From: Polyangiaceae bacterium
GTDB lineage: Bacteria > Myxococcota_A > Polyangia > Polyangiales > Polyangiaceae
Reading direction: 5' to 3'
Length of the DNA: 44,311 bases
Assembly: GCA_025937835.1 (NCBI GenBank)
Contig: JAICQO010000057.1
Coordinates: 1-44,311, forward strand
This document shows positions 35,677-44,189 of the stretch, one piece after another. The notes beneath the pieces are model-generated. The model was not told the origin of the DNA. It saw nothing but the letters and a program-made list of their open reading frames with translations, and did no database searches. Position numbers and translations under genes: made by a program. Numbering within the stretch: the first letter of the stretch is position 1; every line of letters begins with the position of its first letter.

Positions 35677-36840
35677 CTACTCGGGTGTGCGTGGCCGCCC
35701 CGCATCGTCTGGAACGTGAACGCCCCACGCCTCGTACGGGCGCGATTCGCGCGCGCGGGCAACGAAGTCACTTCCGAAATCTTCTTCGGCTGCGAGGGCG
35801 TTGTGGGCGCGGCAGCGCAGAGTGACGTTTTCGAGGTGATGCTCGCCGCCGAGGGCGAACGCTTTCAGGTGATGCAGCTCGAGCCACGCGGTCTCACGAC
35901 AGCGTTCTCCCGTTTCAGCCCTGTAAGTGCAGCGCCCGGTGTCGCGCTCGAAGACAGCGCGGCGGATTGCGGCGGGCACGTGTCTTCCGCGCTGGCGCGG
36001 AGCTGCGGGCGCCGGCTCGGTGTTCGTATCGGCAGCGGCCGAGCGCGGTCGGCCCGTGACGGCGTACTTCTCGCGCTCGAGCTCGGCAACCAGAGAGCGC
36101 ATCGCGCGCAGATGCAGCGCCGCGAGGCCGGCGCTGGGAGCAGCATGAGAGAGCAGCGCCTTCGCTTTCTCGACGAGCTGCACGTACTCGTCGCCCGCCT
36201 CGAACTGTACTCGGTACCGCTCAGGCTGGAACCGATCCGGCGCGACGGGGTCCAGTGCTGCTTCGGTCGCGTCGTTCGCCGGCGCACTCTCCGTTTCGTC
36301 CACCGGCTCCGTCCAGTCGCGCGGTCGCTCGCCCGGCTGCAGCTCGCGAACGGGATTCAGCGAGCTCACGAACTGATCCCAGGTCGGCGAAGGAGGCACG
36401 AGCTGCGAAGGCTCGGGGCCGAGGGGCTCGATGCGCGGCAGAACATGCGGCAGCGGATCGAGCTGCCGGACGAGGCGAGCGATTTCCTTCTTGGTCCGGT
36501 GCTTGGCACGAAGCAGAACTTCAGCCAGGTTCTCGGCCGTTAGGTGCGGGCCGAGCATCAGCAGGCCCGTGAGAGGGAATCGGCGCACGAGTCGCGCGGC
36601 GGAGACGCGCCGGAAGGCTTCGTCTTCGGAGAACCGAAGCTCGTAGATGCAATAGGTGTAGAGGCTCGCGCAGGCGCGGGTGCGGTGGATGCCGCGGGCT
36701 TCGACCTCACCGAGGTGCGCGAGCAAGCTCGCCAGGAGCTGGTTCGAGCGCCCGATGAGCCGTCGCGTCGCGGCGAGCAACTCGCCGTCGGAAAGCTCAG
36801 TGTGGAAGGAGGCTGGACCTACCGAATCGATAGCATTCAT
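35677..36840 (-). CDS. DUF222-like HNH endonuclease-domain protein
   Basis: A 387-residue protein with an N-terminal helical domain of the DUF222-like type (ELLAATRRLIGRSNQLLASL, GIHRTRACASLYTYCIYELR, SEDEAFRRVSAARLVRRFP). A variable acidic middle follows, then a C-terminal HNH nuclease domain: FERDTGRCTYR, LELHHLKAFALGGEHHLENV and LRCRAHN, with the HH/N catalytic residues present. Such genes are abundant in actinobacteria and some myxobacteria, where they behave like mobile or repeated units. Biological role unknown. ATG 36840 is taken over the upstream TTG 36849; neither has a clear ribosome site. Its 3' end abuts the self-complementary element beside tRNA-Arg. Confidence 0.82.
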   Translation of the reverse strand: MNAIDSVGPASFHTELSDGELLAATRRLIGRSNQLLASLLAHLGEVEARGIHRTRACASLYTYCIYELRFSEDEAFRRVSAARLVRRFPLTGLLMLGPHLTAENLAEVLLRAKHRTKKEIARLVRQLDPLPHVLPRIEPLGPEPSQLVPPSPTWDQFVSSLNPVRELQPGERPRDWTEPVDETESAPANDATEAALDPVAPDRFQPERYRVQFEAGDEYVQLVEKAKALLSHAAPSAGLAALHLRAMRSLVAELEREKYAVTGRPRSAAADTNTEPAPAAPRQRGRHVPAAIRRAVFERDTGRCTYRAETGERCRETAWLELHHLKAFALGGEHHLENVTLRCRAHNALAAEEDFGSDFVARARESRPYEAWGVHVPDDAGRPRTPE

Positions 36841-37099
36841 GCGACGCAATCTACACCTGCGATTTCAAGGCTCCGTATTCGAGCGCCCGCGCGCGATCGC
36901 AGCCACGAATGGCGGCGAAGTCGTTGTTTGATGCGAACGCTCCGAGAATCGGCGCATAGCGCGCGTGCTGGCCATGAGTTAACCGCGCGACGGAGAGTGC
37001 CGACGGCGCGCCCAGATCGCTGTCAAGAGCGGACTGCGAAATCGACTCGCGCTGCGGCTGTTCTAAAAGCGGAAGCAACTGGCTCTTGGAGCGGCCGAC

Positions 37100-38479
37100 G
37101 TGCCGCTGATGCGTTTGCTCTTCGACCACGGCACGTTGGTGCTCGCGGAAACACCGGATTGGCCGCTGGATTTCGTGCCGGGTTTGCTGTGGGACGAGCG
37201 GGTGGCGCTGTTCCGAGCGCCGGCCTGGCGCTATCCGGAGGTCGTCGCGGCGCTCTCGTCGCAAGCGCTGCCGCTGCGGGACGAGGTACGTCCGCCGGCT
37301 TCGCCAGTGCCCGGCCATTGGCGGCCGATCGAGCTGCGGCCTTATCAACAGGCTGCGGCGCTGTCTTGGGATCTCGCGCAGAAGCGCGGCCTCGTGGTGC
37401 TGCCGACGGGCAGCGGGAAGACGCGGGTGGCCCTATCGATCCTGGCTTCGACCGGAGCGCGGGCGTTGTGCCTGGTACCGACGCGCGTTCTGCTCGAGCA
37501 GTGGATGGCGGAGATCCGCGCCGTGTACCAGGGAGCCGTCGGGTGCCTCGGGGACGGCGAGCATCGGCTGGAAGCGGTGACCGTGGCGACGTTCGAGAGT
37601 GCCTATCGGCATATGCCGCGGATCGGTCGGGAGTTCGATCTGCTTGTGGTGGACGAGGTGCATCACTTCGGCGTGGGGGTTCGGGACGAGGCGCTGGAGA
37701 TGTCGATCGCGCCGTTTCGGCTGGGGCTCACGGCGACGCCGCCGGGCGCTGCGTCGCTCAGCCGGCTCGCGGAGCTCTTGGGGCCCGTGGTGTATCGGCT
37801 GGGCGTGGGGGATCTCGCGGGCAAGTGGCTCGCGGAGTTCGACCTGGCGGTGCTGCAGCTCGGGTTGACCGACGAGGAACGGCAGCGCTACGCCGCCGAC
37901 TACGGGCTGTTCTCCGAGTTCAACCGGCGCTTCCGGCGCTTCCATCCCGAGGGAAGCTGGCAAGAGTTCGTGGTCGCGGCGTCGCAGTCGCCGGAGGGCC
38001 GGGCGGCGCTCTCGGCGTGGCGCAGGACTCGGCGTCTGGTGGCCTTCACGCGCGGCAAGGCGCGCGCGGTACGGAAGCTCCTCGATCGCCACGCGGATGC
38101 CCGAGTGTTGATCTTCACCGCGGACAACGAGAGCGCCTATTCGATCGCGCGCGACAATCTGGTGATGCCGATCACCTGCGAGATCTCTCGCGCCGAACGG
38201 ACGCGAGCGCTCGACGCGTTTCGCGCGGGCGAAATCCGGGCGCTCGTGAGCGCACGCGTCCTGAACGAAGGGATCGACGTCCCGGATGCAGATGTGGCGA
38301 TCATCGTCGCGGGGACGCGCGGGGAACGCGAGCACGTGCAGCGCGTGGGCCGGCTGCTGCGGCCGTCCCCCGGAAAGCGCGCCGTGGTCTACGAGCTGGT
38401 GACGCTCGCCACGGGGGAGGCACGCCGGGCTCACGAAAGGAGGCGGGGCCTTGCAGCCGCGAACTTTGTTGGGGCTTAG
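37100..38479 (+). CDS. XPB-like superfamily 2 DNA helicase
   Basis: A 459-residue helicase. After an N-terminal domain of about 75 residues come ELRPYQQAAALSW (Q-like motif), Walker A VVLPTGSGKTRVAL (K107), Walker B VVDEVHHFG (185-191) and GLTATP. In the second RecA domain are RVLIFTADNE, VSARVLNEGIDVPDADVAI and QRVGRLLRPSPGK (arginine finger). The DEVHH box and the overall order are those of XPB/Ssl2 helicases in their compact prokaryotic form. GTG 37100 is preceded by GGAG at eight bases. It overlaps a Bax1-like gene, as in archaeal XPB-Bax1 pairs, which together open and cut damaged DNA. Confidence 0.9.
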   Translation: MPLMRLLFDHGTLVLAETPDWPLDFVPGLLWDERVALFRAPAWRYPEVVAALSSQALPLRDEVRPPASPVPGHWRPIELRPYQQAAALSWDLAQKRGLVVLPTGSGKTRVALSILASTGARALCLVPTRVLLEQWMAEIRAVYQGAVGCLGDGEHRLEAVTVATFESAYRHMPRIGREFDLLVVDEVHHFGVGVRDEALEMSIAPFRLGLTATPPGAASLSRLAELLGPVVYRLGVGDLAGKWLAEFDLAVLQLGLTDEERQRYAADYGLFSEFNRRFRRFHPEGSWQEFVVAASQSPEGRAALSAWRRTRRLVAFTRGKARAVRKLLDRHADARVLIFTADNESAYSIARDNLVMPITCEISRAERTRALDAFRAGEIRALVSARVLNEGIDVPDADVAIIVAGTRGEREHVQRVGRLLRPSPGKRAVVYELVTLATGEARRAHERRRGLAAANFVGA

Positions 38480-39626
38480 CAGCAGGACGGGGGACGCGAC
38501 CATCGTTCCGAATTACCTGACCGAGCGAGACCACCCCTGGTTGTGCGCCGCGCTCGACGAGCACGCTCGCTTCGTGGGCCAACGGCGCAGCGAGCTCCGC
38601 GCGCGGATGCGAGAGCCGCTCCCGACGCGGGCACCGAAAGGCAAGCTTCGCTTCGTCGCGACATTGCTGGAAACGCTCGGTACCGACCAGGCGGCGGCGC
38701 CCGTTCCACCTCGCGAGGCGCGCTGGGCAGCGTTTCGCGCGGCGACGGCGCGTCCCTTCGCTCGCGAAGCCGTGCTCGCCACAGCCGCCCGAGAGCTCGG
38801 GGTCGAGGCCGAAGCGCTCGAGGCTTCCCTGTTCGCAGATCTCGAGAGTGAACGTCGGGTGTCCCCCCTGCCGGACGATCTCACGCCGGAACGGCTCGCG
38901 CTGGAAGCAAATCTGATGCTGGTGCGCGCCTGGCTCCGGCGCGCGGTCCGCGTTCGTATCGCGGCCTGGGGCAACACGCGCGCGCTGATTCGCCAGGCGC
39001 AGCTCGCGGGTTTGCTCTGCGTCGTTCGAAGACAACCGCCCAGCGAGTCGCACGAGGGGATCGCGCTGGAGATTTCCGGCCCCTTCGCGTTGTTTCGACA
39101 CACGGAGCTGTACGGCCGCGCGCTGTCGGCGCTGGTTCCGCGCGCCGCGTGGTGCGATCGGTTCGAGCTGGTCGCCGAGTGCGCGCTCGGTCGCGGTCCC
39201 GAGACCGCAAAGCTCCTGGTCCGGTCAGGCGATCCGATCGCGGTCGCTCACGAGGTCACGAAGAACGGCCGTCGCCTGGAGTCGCGCTTCGAGCGAGATT
39301 TTCGACGTCGCGCGCCGGACTGGGACGTCGTTCGCGAACCCCGCGCGCTGGAGGCGGGTGGGACGCTGGTCTTTCCGGACTTCGAGCTCATTCACCGCCG
39401 CGAACCGGAGCGGCGCTGGCTGCTCGAAATCGCCGGCTTCTGGACGCCAGAGTACCTCGCGACCAAGCTCCAGCGCCTGCAGAGCGCGGGCATCGACCGA
39501 CTGGTGATCTGCATCGACGAGCGCCGGGGTTGTTCCGACTCGGGAATGCCGGATGGCGCCCGGATCGTGCGTTACAAGAACCGCATCGATCCCGAGCGCG
39601 TGCTCTCTATCCTGCGCTCCGGGTGA
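38451..39626 (+). CDS. Bax1/DUF790-family nuclease partner of XPB
   Basis: A 391-residue protein of the DUF790 family. In archaea its member Bax1 binds XPB helicase and cuts DNA near bubbles. Seen: NYLTERDHPWLCAALDEH at the front, the conserved LEANLMLVRAWLRRA helix and IALEISGPFALFRHTELYGRAL. The nuclease core is VFPDFELIHR (D310), LLEIAGFWTPEYL (E326) and a downstream K339, a PD-(D/E)xK-like set. The start is TTG 38451 behind GGAGG, inside the helicase gene by 29 bases in another frame, so the two are co-translated. The end of the protein (RYKNRIDPERVLSIL) is family-typical. Confidence 0.87.
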   Translation: MQPRTLLGLSSRTGDATIVPNYLTERDHPWLCAALDEHARFVGQRRSELRARMREPLPTRAPKGKLRFVATLLETLGTDQAAAPVPPREARWAAFRAATARPFAREAVLATAARELGVEAEALEASLFADLESERRVSPLPDDLTPERLALEANLMLVRAWLRRAVRVRIAAWGNTRALIRQAQLAGLLCVVRRQPPSESHEGIALEISGPFALFRHTELYGRALSALVPRAAWCDRFELVAECALGRGPETAKLLVRSGDPIAVAHEVTKNGRRLESRFERDFRRRAPDWDVVREPRALEAGGTLVFPDFELIHRREPERRWLLEIAGFWTPEYLATKLQRLQSAGIDRLVICIDERRGCSDSGMPDGARIVRYKNRIDPERVLSILRSG

Positions 39627-40751
39627 TCAGTTCCCGCAGCCGATGCGCGTGGCAGAGACCGCGACGTCGTCGAGGTAAATGCTGCCCTTGGCCTCGCCGG
39701 TCGAGAAGATGCCGAGGCGGATGTGGTCGATTTTCTGCGAAACAGCGCCTTCGGTCGAGATCGAGGTGGTCATCGGCTTGCCGGTGGATTGGTAGCTGAT
39801 CGCCTCGCCATCGATGAACGTGGAGACCGTGAGCGCGCCGGACTGCTGTACGTGGGCTTCGAAACAGAACCACTTGCCCTTCGGCATCTCGCGCGAGCCA
39901 CAGCCCGTCGCCTCGCCGCCTGCGAGGCCGATGATGGTGACCTGTGGCCCCGCGTACTCCTCGCACGGCGCCTTGCTCCGGTATCCGAAGCGCACGGCCG
40001 GATCGTCGGCGGTGCGGAAGCCCGGCGTGAGGTCGATGTCGAGCGTCTCGCGGTTGCTGATGTCGAGCCCGGTTTCCCAGTAGCTGTAAGCGCGCACCCA
40101 GAAATCATCGACGGGCTCGAACTGCGCGGACAGGCGGCACTGTGCGAAGTGCTTGTTGGTGATCTTCAGCGACTTCGAACCGCTCTTCGCCTCCATCGCG
40201 GTGACGCCCATCGTGAATTGGCTCGCCTGGAACTCGCAGGAAGAGTCGAGCGCGTGCCAGGGCATCGCCGTCGGCACCTCCCCTTCGGCGACGCCCTCGA
40301 AGTCTTCGCAGAGCATTTCGCTGCCGGAGCAGCCGACACCACCTCCGGATTTGCCGCCCGCAGGCGCGCCCGCGCTGCCGCCTCCGACGCTAACGCCGCC
40401 GCTGCCGGTCATCCCCGCCGCGGCTCCGCCATTACTGCCCCCCGTGCTCGCACCCGCCTGGTTAGTGCCGCCCGTCGGGCCGCTCGTGCCGCCGGTCGAG
40501 ATCGAACCGCCCGCCGCAGCTCCACCGGTCGGGGCAACGCCGCCGCGGGGGATGATGCTGTGCACCCCGCCGGTGCCCGCGTTGCTCGTTCCGCCCTGTG
40601 ATTCGGCGCGACCGCCGGTCGCGGTGGGAACGCCCCCAGAGCTCGTGCCCCCGACAGGGGCGGGCTCCATCTGCGGCGTCGATTCGTCCGACGCGCTGCA
40701 AGCCCAACTCAATACCGCGACCGCACCGAATGTAGTCCAACGCACGTGCAT
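39627..40751 (-). CDS. Secreted lipoprotein with concanavalin-like/polysaccharide-lyase-like domain
   Basis: A 374-residue predicted lipoprotein. ATG 40751 starts a signal peptide with lipobox LSWAC. A Gly/Ser/Thr-rich linker of about 125 residues (GGTSSGGVPTATGG-type repeats) precedes a beta-rich domain of about 230 residues. The domain has LCEDFEGVAEGEVPTAMPW at its front, FWVRAYSYWE, FCFEAHVQQSG and IYLDDVAVSATRIGC at its end, the layout of concanavalin-like polysaccharide-binding or lyase domains. No catalytic residues could be assigned. It probably binds or acts on a carbohydrate at the cell surface, consistent with the secreted esterase gene 80 bases upstream on the same strand. Confidence 0.7.
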   Translation of the reverse strand: MHVRWTTFGAVAVLSWACSASDESTPQMEPAPVGGTSSGGVPTATGGRAESQGGTSNAGTGGVHSIIPRGGVAPTGGAAAGGSISTGGTSGPTGGTNQAGASTGGSNGGAAAGMTGSGGVSVGGGSAGAPAGGKSGGGVGCSGSEMLCEDFEGVAEGEVPTAMPWHALDSSCEFQASQFTMGVTAMEAKSGSKSLKITNKHFAQCRLSAQFEPVDDFWVRAYSYWETGLDISNRETLDIDLTPGFRTADDPAVRFGYRSKAPCEEYAGPQVTIIGLAGGEATGCGSREMPKGKWFCFEAHVQQSGALTVSTFIDGEAISYQSTGKPMTTSISTEGAVSQKIDHIRLGIFSTGEAKGSIYLDDVAVSATRIGCGN

Positions 40752-40831
40752 CCAGTGACTCAACCCGCCCCGCGTGTCCAGTCGTGGCAAGGGTGAGCGC
40801 AGATCCAGCCTTCAGTGGAGACAGCCGTCGG

Positions 40832-42313
40832 TCATGCCCGCGTCGCGCGGTTCCTCTGAGCAGGGAAATTCGGCCGCTTGCGGCGCAGGCCCAACAGCGC
40901 AAGTCCGAGCGCAGCCAGCGCGACGGGAGCACGGCCCGCTGTCGAACGACCAGGCGTCACGCTACATCCGCCTTCGTCTGAAGCGTTGTCCATCGGCGCA
41001 CCCATGGCAGCACCGGGAGCTCCGCCGGGGGGCGTCGCGGGCTGGCCACCAGAGCCGCTGCTCGGCTTACCACCGCTTCCGCCAGCGACCGGTGGTGCCG
41101 CGATCGGAGCGCTGCCGCCCGAGCTCGTCCCGCCCGTACTCACTGCTCCGCCGGAAGTCGGAGCGGTGGGCTGCGTTCCGCCGCTCCCCGAGCCGCTGGT
41201 TGCGGTCGTGCCCCCGGTCGGGGGCGAGCCGCCGAGGCCGCTGCCCCCAGCGCTCGTGGTACCGCCGCCTCCCGCGGCCGGCGTGCCGCCGATCCCGGTG
41301 CTGCCGCCGCCGCCGCTCGCACCGCCGCCGCCTGCACCCGCGCCGCCGCCTGGAGGGGCGTTGCCGGTGCACTCGGGATCCGTGCCGCCGGCTTTATCGA
41401 GCCCGAAGAACGCGAGGATCGACTCTTCCTCGTATGCCATCGAGTGCGAGCCGCCCTTGGCGGACCAGGCTTCGAGCACGGTGCTGCCGCAGGCGTTCTT
41501 CCAGAACTGCCGATCGTAGTCGCCGATCGAGGTCTTGCTCGTATCCGTGCTCGTGGGCATCTCCGGCAGACCGAGCACGTTCGTCCACTCTTTGATGGCC
41601 TCCTTCATGTTGTTGTAATCGATGGTCCCGTCCGCCGTCCCGTGGAAGAGCTGCATGCGGCGTCGCGGGCCTGTGTAGCCGGGGTTCATGCCGCGCACGA
41701 GGTCGCCCCACTCCATCGCAGTCTTGGTGGTTCTGCCGCCCGCGCAGTTGTTGCTCCACTGCTGGCCCTGATCGAACCCGTCCGCCCAACAACCAGCGGG
41801 AACGCCCGCGCGCGCCGAGCCGGCTTTGAACAGCTCCGGGTACACGGCGATCATCGCCTGAGTCATCATCGCGCCCGACGAGCCGCCCATGATGTACACG
41901 CGATTGGGATCGCCCTGGTACTGGTTCAGGGCGTACTTCACCATTTGCGCGACGCCCTGAGTGTCCCCGCCTCCGTCGTGCGTCAGCGATTTGGTAGTGC
42001 CGACGTCCCAGCAATTTCGACCGGTAGCTTCGGGCAAAATCACGATGAAGCCGTTGGCGTCCGCAGCGGCCAGGATCTTCTTGATGCTGTTCTTGTAGCC
42101 GTCGACGGGCGTGCCGCAGGAGTGACAGCCGACCAGGATCGGCGGGTTGCTCGCCACCTGGTCGGGCACGTAGATGTACATGGTCAGGTAGTTCGGCACG
42201 CCGCTCGCGCCCCAGGAGTTGACCTTGGTCACCGATGCGGCGTGCGCTGGCGCCGCCCCGAACAATCCCACGATCGTCGCGAACGCGAGCGCGTGCTTCT
42301 TCTCTCGAGTCAT
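40832..42313 (-). CDS. Secreted CE1/PHB-depolymerase-type esterase with MYXO-CTERM-like tail
   Basis: A 493-residue secreted alpha/beta hydrolase. The signal peptide is cleaved near AHA-AS (residue 25). The esterase domain (about 28-325) has the family strings LVGCHSCGTPVDGYK, FIVILPEATGRNCWDVG and nucleophile MGGSSGAMM (Ser145). A later HGTADGTIDY (Asp) and GGSHSMAYEEES (His) complete a plausible triad. It belongs to the CE1/LpqC group that includes feruloyl and acetylxylan esterases and PHB depolymerases. A linker of about 120 Gly/Ser/Thr residues follows. The C-terminus has GGCSVTPG, a membrane helix (VALAALGLALLGL) and basic RRKR, the MYXO-CTERM sorting layout. ATG 42313 has AAAGG upstream. 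Confidence 0.85.
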   Translation of the reverse strand: MTREKKHALAFATIVGLFGAAPAHAASVTKVNSWGASGVPNYLTMYIYVPDQVASNPPILVGCHSCGTPVDGYKNSIKKILAAADANGFIVILPEATGRNCWDVGTTKSLTHDGGGDTQGVAQMVKYALNQYQGDPNRVYIMGGSSGAMMTQAMIAVYPELFKAGSARAGVPAGCWADGFDQGQQWSNNCAGGRTTKTAMEWGDLVRGMNPGYTGPRRRMQLFHGTADGTIDYNNMKEAIKEWTNVLGLPEMPTSTDTSKTSIGDYDRQFWKNACGSTVLEAWSAKGGSHSMAYEEESILAFFGLDKAGGTDPECTGNAPPGGGAGAGGGGASGGGGSTGIGGTPAAGGGGTTSAGGSGLGGSPPTGGTTATSGSGSGGTQPTAPTSGGAVSTGGTSSGGSAPIAAPPVAGGSGGKPSSGSGGQPATPPGGAPGAAMGAPMDNASDEGGCSVTPGRSTAGRAPVALAALGLALLGLRRKRPNFPAQRNRATRA

Positions 42314-42551
42314 GCCCGTACCTTTGGCTAATCGCTTGGGTCGACGACGAGGGTCAGCCGACACACAGCCCATATCTCACAAACGCGAGACTGCAAAGCA
42401 ACGCTGCCGCTCGACGTTCGCGGCGTTCAGCGCCCAGCCCGAATTGTTCCAACGCGAAGCTAAGGAACGGATCTTTAAATAGGAAGGCGCGTCCGTTATG
42501 AAAAGTTTGCTCGCGCTTTTGAGAGGTTGAACGCGATGCGTGCGCGAAAGC

Positions 42552-43214
42552 TCAGCGCGAAGCGTCGTCGGGATCGATCCACACGGGACGGAACATCACG
42601 GCCATGCGCGGCTCGGCGTGCGCCACTTTCGGAATGGCGTGCTGGTGAGTGCGCTGTGTCGTCCCGCCCATCACCAGCAGATCTCCGGGGCCAAGCGTCA
42701 GGCCCACAGAACGACCGCCGCCGGTCGGGCGCACCAGAAAGCGCCGCGGCCCCCCGAGCGAAACGCTCGCCACGAGGGCTTCCGGCAGCTTGCGCGCCAC
42801 GTAGTCGCCATGGAAAGCGACGCTGTCGCGGCCGTCACGATAGAGCGCCACCGACACGCGCTCGAACGGCTCCCGGTAGCGCTTCTCGAGGATCGCCTGG
42901 ATTTGCCACAGCACCGGGTGTCCGGGGCCGTCGGCGGGAAGCACCGCATAGACGCGCGGCACCTCGACCTCGCGCTCGTACATCTTCCGTGTCTCGCTAC
43001 GGAAGCGAGTGGTGGCGAGCAGGTGCTCGAAGAGGCTCGCGTCGCCGCGCAGCCAGCCCGGTGCGTGCTCGAGCCAGGCGCCCGGCGCGAGCTCGATCCG
43101 CGTCGCCCTCCGAAATTCCGGGTCGAACGCCGGGGCTTCGTTGCCGAAGAATCCGAGCTGCCGCTGGAGCACACTCAAAGGTAGCTGAGGCCACCACTCT
43201 TGCCGCCGCCTCAC
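42552..43214 (-). CDS. AlkB-family 2-oxoglutarate/Fe(II) dioxygenase
   Basis: A 220-residue dioxygenase of the AlkB type, which removes methyl groups from damaged DNA or RNA bases by oxidation. The iron ligands are H135 and D137 (AFHGDYVARKL) and a distal His (QRTHQHAIPKV, about residue 192). The 2-oxoglutarate/substrate arginines are R203 and R209 (EPRMAVMFRPVW). VSLGGPRRFLVRP is also family-typical. Start GTG 43214, divergent from the following lipoprotein gene by 45 bases. The 238 bases beyond its 3' end, up to the esterase start, contain an AT-richer stretch (about 42470-42520) suitable for the esterase promoter. Confidence 0.9.
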   Translation of the reverse strand: MRRRQEWWPQLPLSVLQRQLGFFGNEAPAFDPEFRRATRIELAPGAWLEHAPGWLRGDASLFEHLLATTRFRSETRKMYEREVEVPRVYAVLPADGPGHPVLWQIQAILEKRYREPFERVSVALYRDGRDSVAFHGDYVARKLPEALVASVSLGGPRRFLVRPTGGGRSVGLTLGPGDLLVMGGTTQRTHQHAIPKVAHAEPRMAVMFRPVWIDPDDASR

Positions 43215-43259
43215 TGCGACAAAGACACTCCTCGGTCAGGAGCGTGTTATCGTTCAGCC

Positions 43260-44189
43260 ATGCGCGGTTGGCTCTGGGGTGCGGCAATTTTCGCGGCCGC
43301 TTGCGGCGGGTCGACGCGAGCGCAGGAGGAATGGGGGAACGACCAGCCCAGCGCCGAAGAGCTCGTCGGCGAGTGGATGAGCGTGTACATCACCGCCGGC
43401 GCCATCTCCCGCGACTCGCGGCTGTGGTTCGAAGAAGGCGGCGTGTTTCGCACGCAGACGTTGGATACCTTCAGCTTCACCGAGCCGCCGACGCGCTCCG
43501 AGGCCACCGGCGAATTCGAGGTCACGAGCCGCAGCACGGTGCTCCGCCGTTGGGACGGAACCGAAGCCGAAGACAGCCTGACCATCGTCTCTGGTCGCGT
43601 CCTCGACGAACCCCATCCCTGCTGCTCGGGCGTCGATGGCCCTCGCTCGTGGACGCACCTCGGTTACCTGGCGCAGGACCGCGAGCGAACGCGGTTTCAC
43701 TCCGAAAGGTCGCAGAGAGCGCGCCAGGCGAACGAAGACTCGGACAGGACGGAGAGCACCCGCGTCGACCTCGCATTCTCCCGCTCACCGCTGCAGATGC
43801 GACCGGGCGACGACTGCGCGCTCGACCTGTCGATCGCCGTCGAAGCCTCGGGACCGGAGGGCGCCGCATCGCGAAGCGTGGAGCTCGCGTTGCCGTGCGT
43901 AGTGACGGAGCACACCCCTGGGATCCTGGTGATCCTGATCGCCGGGCATGAGACCGCCGGCGGTTTCTCGGTGCTCGAGTTCCCGCCGGCGAGCGCGACC
44001 GCGTGGCGGGAGCTGCTGGAATCCCGCGCGCCCACCGGCGACTGGCCGGAGGCGCTTCAGAAGCTCATCGTCCGGAGCTTTCGGCCTTACCTCGTGATGG
44101 ATCGCCAGCGGCCCGACCTGATGTTTTCGTACTTCAATCCGATGGCGTTAGTAGCGGAAGGCTACGTCTCGGTGCCTCGAGAGCCGTAG
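43260..44189 (+). CDS. Unknown lipoprotein
   Basis: A 309-residue predicted lipoprotein of no recognised family. ATG 43260 begins a short signal peptide with lipobox IFAAAC (Cys15). The N-terminal half has lipocalin-like or META-like strands (ELVGEWMSVYITAG, SRLWFEEGGVFRTQT, ATGEFEVTSRSTVLRRWDG), a pattern common in small periplasmic calycin-type domains. A HPCCSG motif near residue 122 may form a disulfide with CALD or LPCVV. The C-terminal half is mixed. It faces the AlkB gene divergently, and its last 56 bases overlap the minus-strand gene at the window edge. Confidence 0.72.
   Translation: MRGWLWGAAIFAAACGGSTRAQEEWGNDQPSAEELVGEWMSVYITAGAISRDSRLWFEEGGVFRTQTLDTFSFTEPPTRSEATGEFEVTSRSTVLRRWDGTEAEDSLTIVSGRVLDEPHPCCSGVDGPRSWTHLGYLAQDRERTRFHSERSQRARQANEDSDRTESTRVDLAFSRSPLQMRPGDDCALDLSIAVEASGPEGAASRSVELALPCVVTEHTPGILVILIAGHETAGGFSVLEFPPASATAWRELLESRAPTGDWPEALQKLIVRSFRPYLVMDRQRPDLMFSYFNPMALVAEGYVSVPREP

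Noticed and set aside
36841-37099. A gene remnant in the divergent gap between the HNH and helicase genes
   Set aside because: A minus-strand frame is open through the gap into the helicase gene, but it is antisense to the helicase over half its length and shows no domain; only a 16-codon plus-strand frame from 36908 is otherwise visible.
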